DNA of 64,000 bases from Abelmoschus esculentus (lineage: Eukaryota > Streptophyta > Magnoliopsida > Malvales > Malvaceae): NCBI GenBank assembly GCA_035048815.1, contig JAUCBN010000034.1, forward strand, positions 11,262,737-11,326,736, written 5' to 3'. The position numbers and the translations under genes were made by a program. Under the pieces are notes generated by a model, which was given only the letters and a program-made list of their open reading frames with translations, did no database searches and was not told the DNA's origin. Below are positions 11,470-24,555 of this stretch, in pieces (position 1 is the first letter of the stretch; each line of letters opens with the position of its first letter).

Positions 11470-14065
11470 AGAGCATAGGAGCTGATGTAAATCAGAAACT
11501 CTTCAAGGGGTTTGCTACAACAGTAGCAGTTAGGGAGGGTCGACTTGAGATTCTGGAAATCTTGCTTAAAGCTGGAGCTTCCCAGCTAGCTTGTGAGGAA
11601 GCTCTTCTGGAGGCTAGCTGCCATGGGCAAGCAGAGCTAGCAGAATTGCTCATGGATTCTGATTTAATTCGATCACATGTTGCTGTTCATGCTCTCGTCA
11701 CAGCATGCTGCAGAGGGTTTGGGGAAGTGGTCAACACTCTCATGAAGGTAAACCCACATACTCACAGAATCATGTGCATCACTTAGATTTATTTGGTTTA
11801 ACCTACTATTTCCTCGCTCCTAATTGGCATTGCTGCCCTTTTCGCTGATTTAGCCAACAGAATTCTACGCGTGTTTTTCTGTTCAATATTGATCTTGTAA
11901 GAAGACCAGAGTTTTATTATGTTCTTGATGTATTTCCTGGATTTGCATTAGATTTTATATGATAATCTAATGACCATCCTGCTCTATTACAGTGTGGTGT
12001 TGATGCAAGTGCAAGTCAGAGACAGCTCCTCCGGTCATCCAAGCCTTCCTTGCATACAAATGCTGACTGCACGGCGCTTGTCGTTGCTGTTGTTAGCAGG
12101 CAGGTCTCTGTTGTTCGCTTGCTTCTACAGGTGATTAGTGTACTGTATGATTACACTACTTTCCGAAACTCTGAAATAAGTGCTTCAACATAAGCTGCTA
12201 AATACTTAAGTGGCGTCATACCACTTATTGTCTTTCTGATTTACATGTTAGGAATCAGAAAACATTTTAGGTTACTTCCAAATTTTACTTTTGCGTACTC
12301 ATATTTTAGATGAATCATGTCTCTGGTCAACCATTCAGGTACTCTGTTACAATGAAGAACATTTCATTTAGCAAGAAAGTTCCCCGGAGAAATCCACAAG
12401 AATTTTAGTTGTTGCATGATTGAGCAGTCCTCTACTGTCAATATCTATTTCTGGCCTTGTAAACCACTTTAGTCCATTAACTCATTTATCCAAAATCTTA
12501 AAACAGGCTGGGATCCCAACTGATATTAAAGTAAGTCTAGGTGGATGGTCATGGGACACAACTACAGGTGAAGAGTTTCGAGTGGGAGCAGGATTGGCTG
12601 AGCCCTATGACATCAGTTGGTGTGCTGTAGAGTATTTTGAAGATAGTGGTGCCATATTACGGATGCTCCTTCACCACCTTCCTCTTGAGACTCCTCATCG
12701 TGGAAGAACCCTCCTTCACCATGCAATCCTTTGTTGCAATCCAGGAGCAGTCAAAGTTCTCTAGGACTGTGGTGCAAATGTAGAATGTCCAGTTAAAAAC
12801 ATGAAATCCGAGTTCCGCCCAATACACATGGCAGCCCGTCTTGGCTTGTCAGCAGCCCTTTAATTCCTCATTGATTCTGGTTGTGATCTAAACTCCAAGA
12901 CAGATTCTGGTGACACAGCTTTGACGCTTTGTACAAAATACAAGCATGAACAGTGCCTTGGAGTGTTGGCAAGGGCTGGTGCTGACTTTGGCTTAGTTAA
13001 TGTCTCCGGTCAATCTGCTAGTTCAATTGCTATATCAAACCGATGGTCCCTTGATTTTCAGCAAGCAGTGCTGGATGCAATCAAGGCTGGAAAAATTCCC
13101 AAGTCAAGCTACGTTTCCATTTTTTCTCCCTTAATGTTTGTTGCTCAATCTGGCGATATTCAGGCTCTAAAAGCTCTATTAGGAAATGGAGAAGTTAATC
13201 TTGATTATCAGGCTGATAATGGTTTCACAGCAGTCATGGTTGCAGCCTTGAAAGGTCACGTTGAAGCATTTCAGATGCTGGTCTATGCCGGGGCTGATGT
13301 TAAACTATTAAACAAATCTGTTGAGTCTGCAATTACATTGTCTGAACTGAACCAGAACCGCACCCTGTTTGAGAAGGTGATGCTTGAATTTGCACTTGAA
13401 AAAGGCAATCACAATGCCGGAGGCTTCTACGCTTTGCATTGCGCTGCACGCCATGGAGTACTAGATGCTGTTAAATTATTGACGAGCAGAGGCTATGATG
13501 TAAACGTCCCTGATGATGATGGCTACACTCCACTGATGTTAGCAGCTAGGGAAGGTCATGGTTCCATGTGTGAACTGTTAATCTCACATGGTGCAAATTG
13601 CTACTTCAAGAATGCCAAGGGAGAAACCGCACTCTCTATAGCTAGAAAAGCCGCTGGCCCGAAAAATGATGTGGAATGTGTGATTTTAGATTCACTTTCT
13701 CGCACGCTTGTTCTCAATGGTTCCGGTGTAATGAAGCATACCAAGGGTGGCATGGGAAATCCACACGGGAAACAACTGAAAATGTTGAGAACTACCGGAG
13801 AGCTGCAAGCCTGCAATGGGGAAAGTCAAGCAAACGAAAGGTGATATGCCGAGAGGTATCAGTAGGGCCTAGCCAAACCTTTGAAAGAAACAGGCGCGGG
13901 AAGGGCGATGGTAATGAACCCGGACTGTTTCGAGTAGTGACTAGCAATAACAAAGAGTTCCATTTTATATGTGAAGGTGGGTTAGAAATGGCTGAGTTAT
14001 GGGTTCGAGGAATAAAGCTTGTACTTAGAGAGTCGGGAACCGGAAAAATCGATCAATGGAGATGA
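11470..14065 (+). pseudogene. Ankyrin-repeat protein pseudogene (At5g14230 type)
   Basis: Homologous to a plant ankyrin protein of about 750 residues. The recognisable coding part starts at SIGADVNQ (about 11470), with a TGA two codons before it and no N-terminal part upstream. Intron borders are intact: AAG|gtaaac at about 11748, cag|TGT at about 11993, CAG|gtgatt at about 12130, cag|GCTGGG at about 12507. The reading frame is broken by TAG at about 12762 (VKVL-stop-DCGANVE) and TAA at about 12860 (LSAAL-stop-FLIDSG), each one C-to-T change from a Gln codon. A frameshift follows near 13795-13815, after which LQWGKSSKRKVICRE continues in another frame to the TGA at 14063. Ankyrin repeats (DGYTPLMLAAREGH, GFYALHCAARHG) are otherwise well kept, so the gene died recently. 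Transcription from an upstream sequence is possible but a full protein is not. Confidence 0.85.
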
Positions 14066-14309
14066 GGTAGGGTTGATAGGTTTGATGATTGTGTAAAAGT
14101 TGGGAGAGCATTGCTTGTTCGTCAGTCCGAACTATGGATATTTGGTTGTACAGGAAATATGCTTGCTTTGTTATCTAGAACATATCTCGGTGGCTTAACC
14201 TAGGGTTCCGGTTCTCAACGGCGCAGAACTCAGAATTAAGAGGGATTATTATTTAGGTGTAAATCGTTTATATCTTAATCATGTTTTTATTGGTGCTTTC
14301 AATTTAAAT

Positions 14310-14830
14310 TAGTGGTTTAGGCTTTAGGATTTAAGGTTAGAGTTTAAGGAATTGAGGATATGTGTATTTTTTAGGGCATAGGGTTTAAAATTTAAAAAAT
14401 AAAGGTTAGGGTTTGAAATTTAATTTTTTAAGATTTTTAATTAGGGGACATGGAATGAAGTACAATAAAGAGGTAGAAGATTTCTACCCTTATTATTCAT
14501 CACGTCATCTATGATCCAAGTAATCAAGATCGTTCATTTTTAAATAACCACTTAATAACTATCCACCCACTAATTACATGTAGGAAAGATGTGATGTTTC
14601 ACTTAAAAAAATTAAGATGAACGATCAAGATTAATTGGGACTATAAATGACATGATGAGCAAGGTTCACCAAATAATTTTTCTAGAATGAAGGGGTCTGT
14701 TTTATTGATATCCTCGCTTTAAAATATTAAATTTAAATTTTATTTTTTTAATAATTTAAATCTTTAACCTAAAACCTTTAATCTAAAATTATCTTTTAAA
14801 TTTTAAACCTTAATTTTTAACTCTAAACTA
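14310..14830. repeat. Fold-back element with telomere-like arms, copy 1
   Basis: The left arm is rich in TTTAGGG/TTAGGG-like words (14318-14430) and the right arm in CCTAAA/CCTTTAA words (14760-14830), facing each other. Between them, ATCACGTCATCTATGATCC and AACGATCAAGATTAATTGGG...AAATGACATGATGAG are partly complementary. A GAGGTAGAAGATTTCTACCC palindrome sits at about 14470. Relatives lie near 49290-49870 and 63345-63560. Confidence 0.6.
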
Positions 14831-15538
14831 AAGTAATAGCCCCGAAATGAATCTACATTTATAAGCTAAAGTCCACACCAAAGTTGTAACAAATGATTTT
14901 CGTAAAGACAATTTTTTACTCAGGCATTTCTTAGGTTAATTTGGGTTAAATATCACCATTGTGTCACTAAATTATTATTATTTTGGTTAATAAATTATTA
15001 TTTTTATAAAACAATCATTGATATCATATTTTTTTTCCTATTTACTGATTTTAGTCACCCACCCTTAAAAACTCATTAAAAAAATTGAGAATAATTTAAT
15101 GATCAAAATAAGAATTAAGCAATAAATTAGTTGTTAAAGTAAAAAAAATAATATTAATGATCAAAAATAAAAAAATAAAATAATTTATTGATTATTTAAA
15201 TAATTTTAATTAAATCATTAATTGTTAAAAGCTAATAAAGTTTATAATATATGCTAACTAGTTTATACTTTATTAGTTTATTTTCTATTTTAGAGAGAAC
15301 TTTTAATTTAGTGACCAAAATAAAAATTAAGTAATAGATTGATGATCAAAGTAGAATTTATTTTTTTTAACTTACCAAAATGAAATTTATTTTTCAACTC
15401 TTAAAAGCTCTCCCCCTTACGCTCAAATTCAAGCTCCTGCGACTCTAATCGAATTAAGGCCGCGTTAACCAGATACAAGTAACGAAGTTCTATTATATAC
15501 TCTACCGGCAGCCCGATATCAAAGCTGCGGGAGAAGGG
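14831..15538. other. AT-rich intergenic and CSN3 promoter
   Basis: No gene seen. The last 130 bases (GC richer, from about 15410) are the likely 5' UTR and proximal promoter of CSN3. Confidence 0.45.
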
Positions 15539-18500
15539 ATGAACTCGGTGGAAGGTTTAGTGACACAGATCCAGGGGCTATCAAGCACCGCCTCCGATGT
15601 TGTATCGCTGCATAATGTGCTTAAACAGGCTGATGACTCGCTCCATGCCGAGTCCACTCGGTTGTTGCCTTTTCTCGATCAACTCGACCCTTCCAAGCAC
15701 TCTCTCGGTTACCTCTATTTCCTGTGAGTTCTTTTCTTTTTCTTTTTTTTTTTTTTGTTTCAGTTTGGGTCTTCAAAATAATCGATTTTCCTATGTGGAA
15801 TTTTGTTATTTCTTTCTTTTTTCTTAAAAGAAAAGAAAATTGTTCTGGGTATTGTCTAGAATTTGATGTTTAGTTCGACATTCAATATTGGATTTCACTT
15901 TTGATGTCTGGAATTTTGTTAAATATAAAATCTGGGTTTTGTATTAACTTGGTAAAACTTTGTGATTTCTTATGGGTTTTGTTTTTTCAATAAGAAGGAA
16001 AAGTGATCATTATGGATTTTATTAATGATTCAACAGAGAGGCATGCACTGCTGGTCCGGTTACTACAGAATCAGCTAGTTCATTTGTGTTGATCATTGCC
16101 AGATTTATCACTTCATGTGCTGCTGAGCAAATACGTTTGGCGCCTGATAAGTGTATTACTCTTACTATATTTCAGATTTTAGTAACATTGGCAAAGTTTT
16201 TGCTGGTTAGTTGTTAATAATTAATATTGTTGTTAATGAAATTGCAGTTATATCTGTTTGTAAGAGGCTCAAGGACCAAGTTCTGTTTCTTGAGGAGCCC
16301 TTGCGGGCGGTGGCTCCTATGCTGGCTGCTATTAGGAAGCTTCAGTCATCGACTGAAAATTTGACTACTTTACATCCGGAGTTTCTGTTGCTTTGTTTGT
16401 TGGCAAAGTGCTATAAAACCGGTCTTTCCATCTTAGAGGAAGATATTTTCGAGGTTGATCAGCCGAGGGACCTTTATCTCTATTGCTATTATGGGTTGGT
16501 TTGCTTCTCAAACTATTCATTTTGCATCTGAACTTTGCAGTTAATCTTTTTCTATTATAGGCCCATTGAGTCTAAAACTGTTCAGTTGTATCTCAGATTT
16601 TGCACTTAATCTTTATGGTTTCCAGTGCTTAATTCTTAGGAGCTCTTATGTTTTCCCCCAGGGAAAATAGCTTCCTTCTTTAGTCACATGTTACTTCTAA
16701 GATTTTCCATTTTCATTATGGAACTGTAATTTCTATTTTTCTCAAGAATCAATCAGCCAATATTGTTACCAACTGAAAGTGAAAGATACATCCTTTAAAT
16801 AATTGATTTAGTCCAATCTTAAGTTCTCCATTATTCTCCTTGATTTGTCTGTTTCACTGGCTTAACATCATTCTTGAGGGGAGTCACTGATAGGCTTCCG
16901 GTTTGTCATTGTGACAGGGGAATGATATGCATTGGAAATAAGTGTTTTTGGAAAGCATTGGAGCTTCTACACAATGTATGCTGTTTCTTTACAGTTTTGT
17001 TGTTCACTGCTTGTCAGCTAATAGAAAAAAATTAACCTATTTTTATATGCTTTATGGAAATTGTCTAGGTTGTGACCGCTCCTATGTCTACCATCAATGC
17101 TATAGCTGTTGAGGCTTACAAAAAATATATATTGGTCTCTCTTATTCACCATGGACAGGTACATTCTGCAATTGAAATATATTTTGCATTGTTTTATGTA
17201 TTGAGAATCTATGGACAAAGCGTTTAGAAGAAGAAAAAGAATGTTTTGACAAATTGGTTCTTGATTTTGAGGCAGTGATTTGAGAAAGTGAATTTCACCA
17301 TTTAGGCAGCATCTTCATATGCTAGTTTGTCTTTTGCTTTTCTTCATCTTTGAATGGTGATCTTTCTTATGTTTTTCCAATCTCTTGGTTACAGTTTTCT
17401 ACCAGTCTCCCGAAGTATGCTTCCACTGTTGCTCAGAGAAACTTGAAGAGTTTCTGTCAGGTGCATTTCTATTCTAGGGCTAATGATATTGAAAGCCTTT
17501 TACATAAAAAGAAGGCTTAACAACAAAATAAGTTCTCAAGCCTAAAAAGAATTATTCATTTACATCATACAATATCTTTTGTTGAGTTTATTAATTATTT
17601 CTTTTATTCCTTGTGTAGCCATATATCGAACTGGCAAATAGTTATACCAATGGGAAAATCACAGACTTAGAGACATATGTACAGGGAAACATGGAGAAAT
17701 TTAGAAGTGTGAGTGCCATATCAAATAACTTATACATATTCTCCTTCTCCATTTGTTTGATTCTCTGAAAGAAGCTTTGTACTTTTACCAGGACAACAAT
17801 CTAGGTTTAGTGAAGCAGGTTGTATCATCCATATACAAGCGAAATATCCAGAGGTTGACCCAGACATATTTAACGCTCTCACTTCAGGACATAGCTAACA
17901 CGGTGCAGCTGAATAGCCCCAAGGAAGCAGAAATGCATGTTCTTCAAATGGTAATTTTGGATCTTCTGTTTTAGTTAATTAAGTGAAGTTTCATATCATA
18001 TGTTGCATATTTTCATTGTTCTTCAAATGCTCTTCAAATTCACGTTCTTCAAACTTTAGATCCAAGATGGTGAGATATATGCCACTATCAACCAGAAGGA
18101 TGGGATGGTTAGATTCCTAGAGGATCCTGAACAATATAAGACCTGTGAAATGATAGAGCGTATTGACTCATCAATCCAAAGGTACACTTTATAGAATAAA
18201 CACGCTATCATGTTTTGCTTTGATAGATAATTTTGTAATGCTTATGACTATACTTGTCACACGTGCTACTTTCTTGAGATAGGAATTTGTTATAATTTAC
18301 GACAATCTATTATACAAAATTCCTGATTGAGTTTTGGTGCCTGGATTTGGACACCTACTCAGTTGGGGAGTTAACTCAAAACCCCACAGTTCTAACAAGA
18401 ACAAAAAATTCAAGTGGGTGAGCAAATTCTAGTGTTATAAATTGCAATAGTTCTTTGAAAGGAGTTCCAGCACATAATGTTATTGATCATAGAGATATTT

Positions 18501-18825
18501 AGTGGGACACTGGTGATTTATTTGTCCGGCAGTTCCCATTATAAACAAAGCGTTATCAAATGTTCTTTTTCTGTATTCCATTACAGGTTAATGACCCTCT
18601 CAAAGAAGCTGACTGTTTTGGATGAACTCATGTCATCTGATCCTATGTATCTTGGAAAAGTGAGCCACTGCCACTTCCACTCATCAAATTGTTTTAGCTA
18701 ATACTCTTTTCTAAGAACGACTGATTAGTAACTGGACAATGCCTTTCTGCATCCAGGTTGGGAGAGAGCGACAGAGGTTCGACTTCGATGACTTTGATAA
18801 TGTTCCTCAGAGGTTTAATATATGA
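15539..18825 (+). CDS. CSN3: COP9 signalosome subunit 3
   Basis: PCI-domain subunit of the nuclear COP9 signalosome, which removes NEDD8/RUB from cullin-RING ligases and represses photomorphogenesis (Arabidopsis FUS11/COP13). Eleven exons fit GT-AG rules and sum to 1275 nt, 424 residues: 15539-15723, 16037-16152, 16248-16494, 16918-16975, 17069-17158, 17395-17460, 17619-17708, 17792-17950, 18060-18181, 18587-18659, 18757-18825. The length equals the family norm. The protein starts MNSVEGLVTQIQGL and ends RQRFDFDDFDNVPQRFNI. The helical-repeat N-terminus is followed by a C-terminal PCI/winged-helix region containing LTQTYLTLSLQDIANTVQL. No disabling change is visible. Intron 8 contains extra copies of the exon-end word GTTCTTCAAATG. 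The neighbouring ankyrin and SET genes keep the Arabidopsis order. Confidence 0.96.
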
Positions 18826-20418
18826 GCGGTAGATGACAACTACAAAGATGGCAGACATACAAATATGTTCAAGTATCTCCGAGTTGTCAAAGGCAATGGC
18901 AAATTTTCTTTAGTAGTTTTGTTCACCTAATCTAAGAGATGCGTTTGCTCTTATGAGAGATTACTGAACAGTGTGATGGTAGTCTCACTTTTGCACATTA
19001 CTTGGATAGATTGAGTTGATTCCCTCTCACCCTTTCCGTATACTTTCATTTTTCTTCCAATGGAATTTGAAACTAATTTAGATAGTTTTGTGGAATAATA
19101 GAACAGTTTGAACAGCATTCCTATTCATCGAGGCTGAGGCCGAAGCCGAAGCATTCCGTAATAAGTGCAATTCTTGCATTGCAAATTTCATGCAAGGTGA
19201 AAAAACAAAGAAAATAACAGAAAAGCACAAGAGAGGAGAGACAGACTGGTACTAAGCATACAAAATAGGTTGAATGCTGAAATTCACTCAGAGTAGGGTC
19301 TCCAAATACCGGTTGAAGTGGTTCCAGCAATTCATACAACCGGGTTGAGGCTTTGTTTGGTGTAAAACAAATGATAAAAGTTTTCATCTAAGAGTCCCAT
19401 TAGCGTGTATGTATTTCGGGTTAAGGTTTTGTTTTTATTGAAGATTCGGATTTGGGTTTAGGAGGTAAACATATGTTTATAGAAATTAAATATTTTGATC
19501 GTTCTAAAAAAATCGTTTAAGAAAAAATCGACAAATAAAAAAACGTATAAAGTCAAACATAAATTATTATTATCGACGATCGGGTATTTTTTAGCTTAAC
19601 AACAAAAAAAGTGAATAATAACTGAGTTACTTGCAATAAATCAAGATCATAAGTTTAAAATTGTCTACATAAATACCGAGTAAACTTATATAATCAAATA
19701 CCACATAGCTATAATTTCGGAGAATTTACATCAATATTGTTCTTGAACTTTTTTATTTCAAATATATTGTTTGAACAATATTATTTCCAAAAATATTATG
19801 ATTTACTGTTGAAATTAGAAATTTAGATGTTTTCAATCCGTCTTCAAACAATAAAATATTAAAATAATGATTTTTGTTCAAAGACGGGTAACTTACAACC
19901 CGTCTTCAAAAAGTACACAACCTAACATATATACATATTTAAACAATGTATTGTTTAAAGACGGGTTATTTACAACCCGTCTTTAAACAATAACTAATAT
20001 TTTATTCATTTACTATTCAAAGATCGATTGAAAGCACAAATCTTTAATTTGAAATAATAATTTATAATATATTAAGAAATAAAGAGATGCAATCACTATT
20101 ATTGAAATTAAAAATTCCTACAACAATAATGCTGTAAAATCTCCAACAATTTCTTTGGATTTTTTTTTTATGAAATAAGAAAAAGTTGAACCAAGTAAAT
20201 CGAAGATCTAGCAACTTTAGAAACAGGGCCAACTTGAAGAAATCGAGATCAACAACCACATAGTTTCTTCATTAAAAAACCCTGATTTTTGTTTCCCTCT
20301 ACCAATCCAACCCAGTTATACCCCAGACCAGACCCCACGCTTTTTCTCTTATCCCTTGCCTTCCCTACCCCAAAAATAATATCTTCACTTCTCAATTTTC
20401 CTTCAACCAACTTCCTAA
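18826..20418. other. Intergenic region CSN3 to SET gene
   Basis: Contains the CSN3 3' UTR, AT-rich sequence and a palindrome-rich patch at 19838-19991. From about 20270 a pyrimidine-rich stretch (CCTACCCC, TTCCTTCAACC) is the likely 5' UTR of the next gene. No other gene seen. Confidence 0.5.
19881..19991. repeat. Paired AAGACGGGT palindromes
   Basis: Two hairpins of one kind: AAGACGGGT...ACCCGTCTT at 19881-19906, and an 18-base-arm, 6-base-loop palindrome at 19950-19991 built on AAAGACGGGTT/AACCCGTCTTT. A half-site (CCGTCTTC) lies at about 19840. Such sites are typical of subterminal repeats of DNA transposons, suggesting a decayed MITE. Confidence 0.65.
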
Positions 20419-23400
20419 ATGGAGCTCACTTGTTTGCATAACAAATTCAATTTGCCTCAATTGCCTCACCTTTCATTTCCATCTTACAAGAACCCAAACC
20501 CCAGAATCTTTTTCAGAAAAAGGAACAATCTTTGTCTGGCTTCAGTTTCTGATACCATTGTGTCTGGTTCAAGAAAGGAAGTCAGCAGTAAGAAAGATGA
20601 TGAATTTGGGGACTTGAAATCTTGGATGCACAAAAATGGCTTACCTCCTTGTAAGGTTGTACTCAAAGAGAGGCCTTCACATGATGAGAAGCACAGGCCT
20701 ATACATTATGTTGCTGCCAGTGAGGATCTTCGGGTAAATAAATTCCGTTCTGTTTGGAGTGTGTTTGTAATGGGATTTCTTTATACTTGCGTCGTCATTT
20801 CTGGGATTGAGTCAAAGTTGTGTTTTTCCTTTCATTTTTGTTTCTTTGTTCCTGATTTTGTAGGTGGGTGATGTGGCTTTTTCAGTGCCGAATTCACTGG
20901 TTGTAACGCTTGAAAGAGTGTTGGGAAACGAGACTGTTGGTAAGGTTCATCATATTAGGTGTTGAAATTTCTTATAGCAATACATTACAAGGGCTTTGGG
21001 GGTATATATGAAATGTATTGACAATTTTTTCTCCGAATTGGTAAATGTGATTATGAACTTGAATTGTAGTTTAGACAGTAGATACAACTCTTTCCGTGTA
21101 TTTTTCCCTAATCTTTTCATTTGTAACTAACAAAACTAGAAAGTGTAGAATTCTATTTGTCCAGCGTTTATAGCATTGTGCTAAATGGTGAGTGATTAGA
21201 GGAGGAGAAAAGCAATGTAGAGAAGGATTGCATATCTTTGCAGCACTTATGGAGCATCCATGTCAAATTTCAGTTTTATTTTTTCTTGCACTTGATTTAC
21301 TTGCGTAATTAGCCTGGTCTTTTATACAGCGGAACTTTTGACAACAAACAAGTTGTCGGAATTGGCGTGCTTAGCTTTGTACTTAATGTATGAGAAGAAG
21401 CAAGGAAAGAAATCATTTTGGTATCCATATATTAGAGAGCTTGATCGTCAACGAGGAAGGGGGCAGCTGGCTGTGGAATCTCCACTTCTTTGGTCAGAAG
21501 ATGAATTGGCTTACCTAACTGGTAGCCCCACTAAGGTAGTTTCAACGATACAATATCTTTTTACCCCTTACCTTTTTAATGGCTATAATTCACTGTTTTC
21601 TAATTCATTGAGTTTCATTACTGAATCTGTTGTTTGCGAATTAGGCTGAAGTTCTTGAAAGAGCTGAAGGAATAAAAAGAGAGTATAATGAGCTTGATAC
21701 TGTCTGGTTTATGGCTGGGTCTCTCTTTCAGGTATTATCCTTAATCTGTTTTTATTTTCCTTTCTAAAGCATCGAGCTCAGAGTTTGAACATAAATGTTT
21801 CTATATCTTTGCATTGCAGCAATATCCCTATGATATACCTACCGAGGCCTTTTCATTTGAGATTTTCAAACAAGCCTTTGTTGCTGTTCAGTCTTGTGTA
21901 GTGCATTTACAGGTAAATTTTCTCTTTTTATGTTAGCTTTTCCAGTTTTTCCCTAACTTCCAAAAAATACATTCAGTCCTTGAGGACATTAGTGACTTAC
22001 CAGATGGCAACATCCCTTATTGTTCATGTTTCATAAAATTTAGAAAACTTGTTTGCTAAACCTTGTTGATAGCATTACATATACTGAAACATTCTCTTCT
22101 TTTTCTGATTTCTTGGGATTTTTGAAACATTGTGTGAAACTTGTTCATTCTCAGAAAGTACCTTTGGCTCGGAGATTTGCATTAGTTCCTCTTGGACCCC
22201 CATTGCTAGCTTACAGGAGCAATTGCAAGGCAATGCTAAGTGCTGTTTCTGGTTCCATTGAACTAGTGGTTGATCGCCCATATAAGACAGGGGAACCTAT
22301 TGGTGTCTGGTATAAATATATCGTCTTATTTATTGTCCATAATCTTGACTTCTCTTTCAGTTATGCTTTAAGTATTGAAATCTTTGCTTTCTAAGTATTG
22401 ATCCATTTGTATATATCAAAATTTGACATCGGTACATTTCATCTCTTCTTAGGTGTGGACCACAGCCTAATTCGAAATTGCTTATAAACTATGGTTTTGT
22501 TGATGATGATAATTCTTATGATCGCCTGGTTGTTGAGGTAAAATCTGGATTTTCTTACTCTTACAATTGAAAACTGCTTATAAATTATGGTTTTGTTATG
22601 TCATCCATTTTATATGGTTACTTAATGAATAAATATCTTGCATGCTGAAATGTCTTATATATGTTCATAAAGGATTTATTAAAGCAACGCACAGGAATCG
22701 GAATGAGACTTAAGAGATGATGGAAGCAACGAGATTGAGATTTTGTGTTTGTTTGTCAACTAGCTTTATTTTTACTTTATGTCCAGGCAGCTTTGAATAC
22801 CGAGGATCCTCAATATCAAGACAAGAGATTGGTTGTTCAAAGAAATGGCAAACTATCAATACAAGCTTTTCATGTACGAACTCAAAACATGGTATTAATT
22901 CAATTATTATATGTTATTCTCCTGGTATTTATTTTATACATGCTTCAGGTTTATGCGGGGAAGGAAAAAGAAGCTATCTCGGATATGCTTCCATATTTGC
23001 GATTGGGCTATGTTTCAGATCCTTCTGAGATGCAATCTGTGCTTTCTTCTCAAGGCCCAGTCTGCCCAGTGAGTTCATATACCTCAAATGTTTAGTTTCC
23101 CAATCTATTTATCACATGGATAAATCCTAATTGCAATGTAATATTTGTGAGATTTCTACTCAAATTGAAGTCCAAACAAATTCATTATGATGACCAAAAT
23201 GTGATTCAGATAGCTCTTGTTTTGTTAAAAGCAATGTTTACCCTCGACCCTTTCTTCCTTTGTAAACTATGACTCTAGCTGCTGCACCTTTGGTAGGCAA
23301 TTAAAATTCCAATTTTTTTTAGTTAAACAAGGCAGAACTCTTTCTCCTCTTTTTTAGTGTTCTTATTTTTTTATATAAATTCTGGTGAAATATAATTTCC

Positions 23401-23763
23401 TTGATAGGTGAGCCCGTGTATGGAACAAGCGGTGCTAGAACAGCTTGCTGATTATTTCAATAGACGCCTGGCTGGCTACCCTACTACTCTGAATGAAGAC
23501 GAGTCATTGGTATTATTGGTTCTCTTGACAATGTTGATGATAGTTCTCAACTTATGGTGAAGTGAGTTTTAACAAACATATTTTTGTTACATTAGTTGTT
23601 AGATCCAAACTTGAATGCCAAGAAACGAGTTGCCACTCAGCTTGTTAGGTTGGAAAAGAAAATTCTCCATGCATGTTTGCAGGCAACAATCGATCTGATG
23701 GACCAGTTACCTGATCACACTGTGTCTCCATGCCCTGCACCATATGCACCCCTGTTAAAATAA
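20419..23763 (+). CDS. Plastid SET-domain protein, Rubisco LSMT-like
   Basis: Member of the plant SET/Rubisco-large-subunit methyltransferase-like family (At5g14260 type). These are plastid proteins, and some methylate lysines of Rubisco or aldolase. Eleven exons fit GT-AG: 20419-20733, 20864-20939, 21330-21535, 21645-21731, 21820-21912, 22155-22309, 22453-22537, 22787-22873, 22949-23068, 23408-23509, 23596-23763, totalling 1494 nt and 497 residues. The first 40 or so residues (Ser/Pro/Arg/Lys-rich, no acidic residues until about 45) look like a transit peptide. The split SET region spans about 100-330 and a Rubisco-LSMT substrate-binding-like C-terminus follows (VATQLVRLEKKIL...). The usual NHS motif of the SET core is not recognisable (GPPLLAYRSNC in its place), although LLINYGFVDDDNSYD keeps the distal Asn-Tyr segment. 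Methyltransferase activity is therefore uncertain. Confidence 0.9.
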
Positions 23764-24555
23764 AAGGTATTTTCTCTCACGCTGCCTTGACGCCTCTCTT
23801 TCATTTTCACTGTCAAGTCCGATATTGTTACTCATTTTTATGTTAATTTGAGTATCAGTGTGCGGTACTGCTGGTCTCGGTTTTAACTAGGCAAAATAGT
23901 GGAAGTTCTTGGATAATATCCCTATCAATGGGTGAAGTTGCTTATCAGGTCAGTCAAAGGAAACTGCAATTACCTTATGAAAAATCAGCATTTCATGATT
24001 CTACCAGCCGGCCCTCATAAATTCTTAGCAACTACCAGGCCTCTACTTTGAGTAGTTTTAGACTTTCTTGGAATGAATTAAAAATAAAGAATACAAGCAT
24101 CTTGATTCTAGAGAAACAAGGACAGGCTCTTTACAGTAGCCATTGGCCAATTACTTCATTAGCATTGCTCAGACATTTACACTGACTTTCTGATTTCATG
24201 TTCTACGTGGTATCTTTGTTCTTATAATTCTTGCAGGTAGATTTTAGTGTCGGGAACTCTTGGGAACTATACGGAATACGAAAAGTTTGATTCTGGATCT
24301 AGTTGGGGTTTAAACAGAGGGATATCAATCTTGTTCTTCTATTCTAGATATTTGATGCTGTACACTTTCTCATTCCTTCTTGCATATCATTCTCTCTCTC
24401 ATTCCCTTCTAGTGGCTAGCTACAATCATGTGTAAAGAAGAGTAGTCTTTCCTCTTTACATAGTGTCCATATGAATAAATAATGCTAACAAATTTTCTGA
24501 TAATGCGTTGCCTAATTACCATAAATCAAAACTGGAATGACAAAAAAGGATGTAA

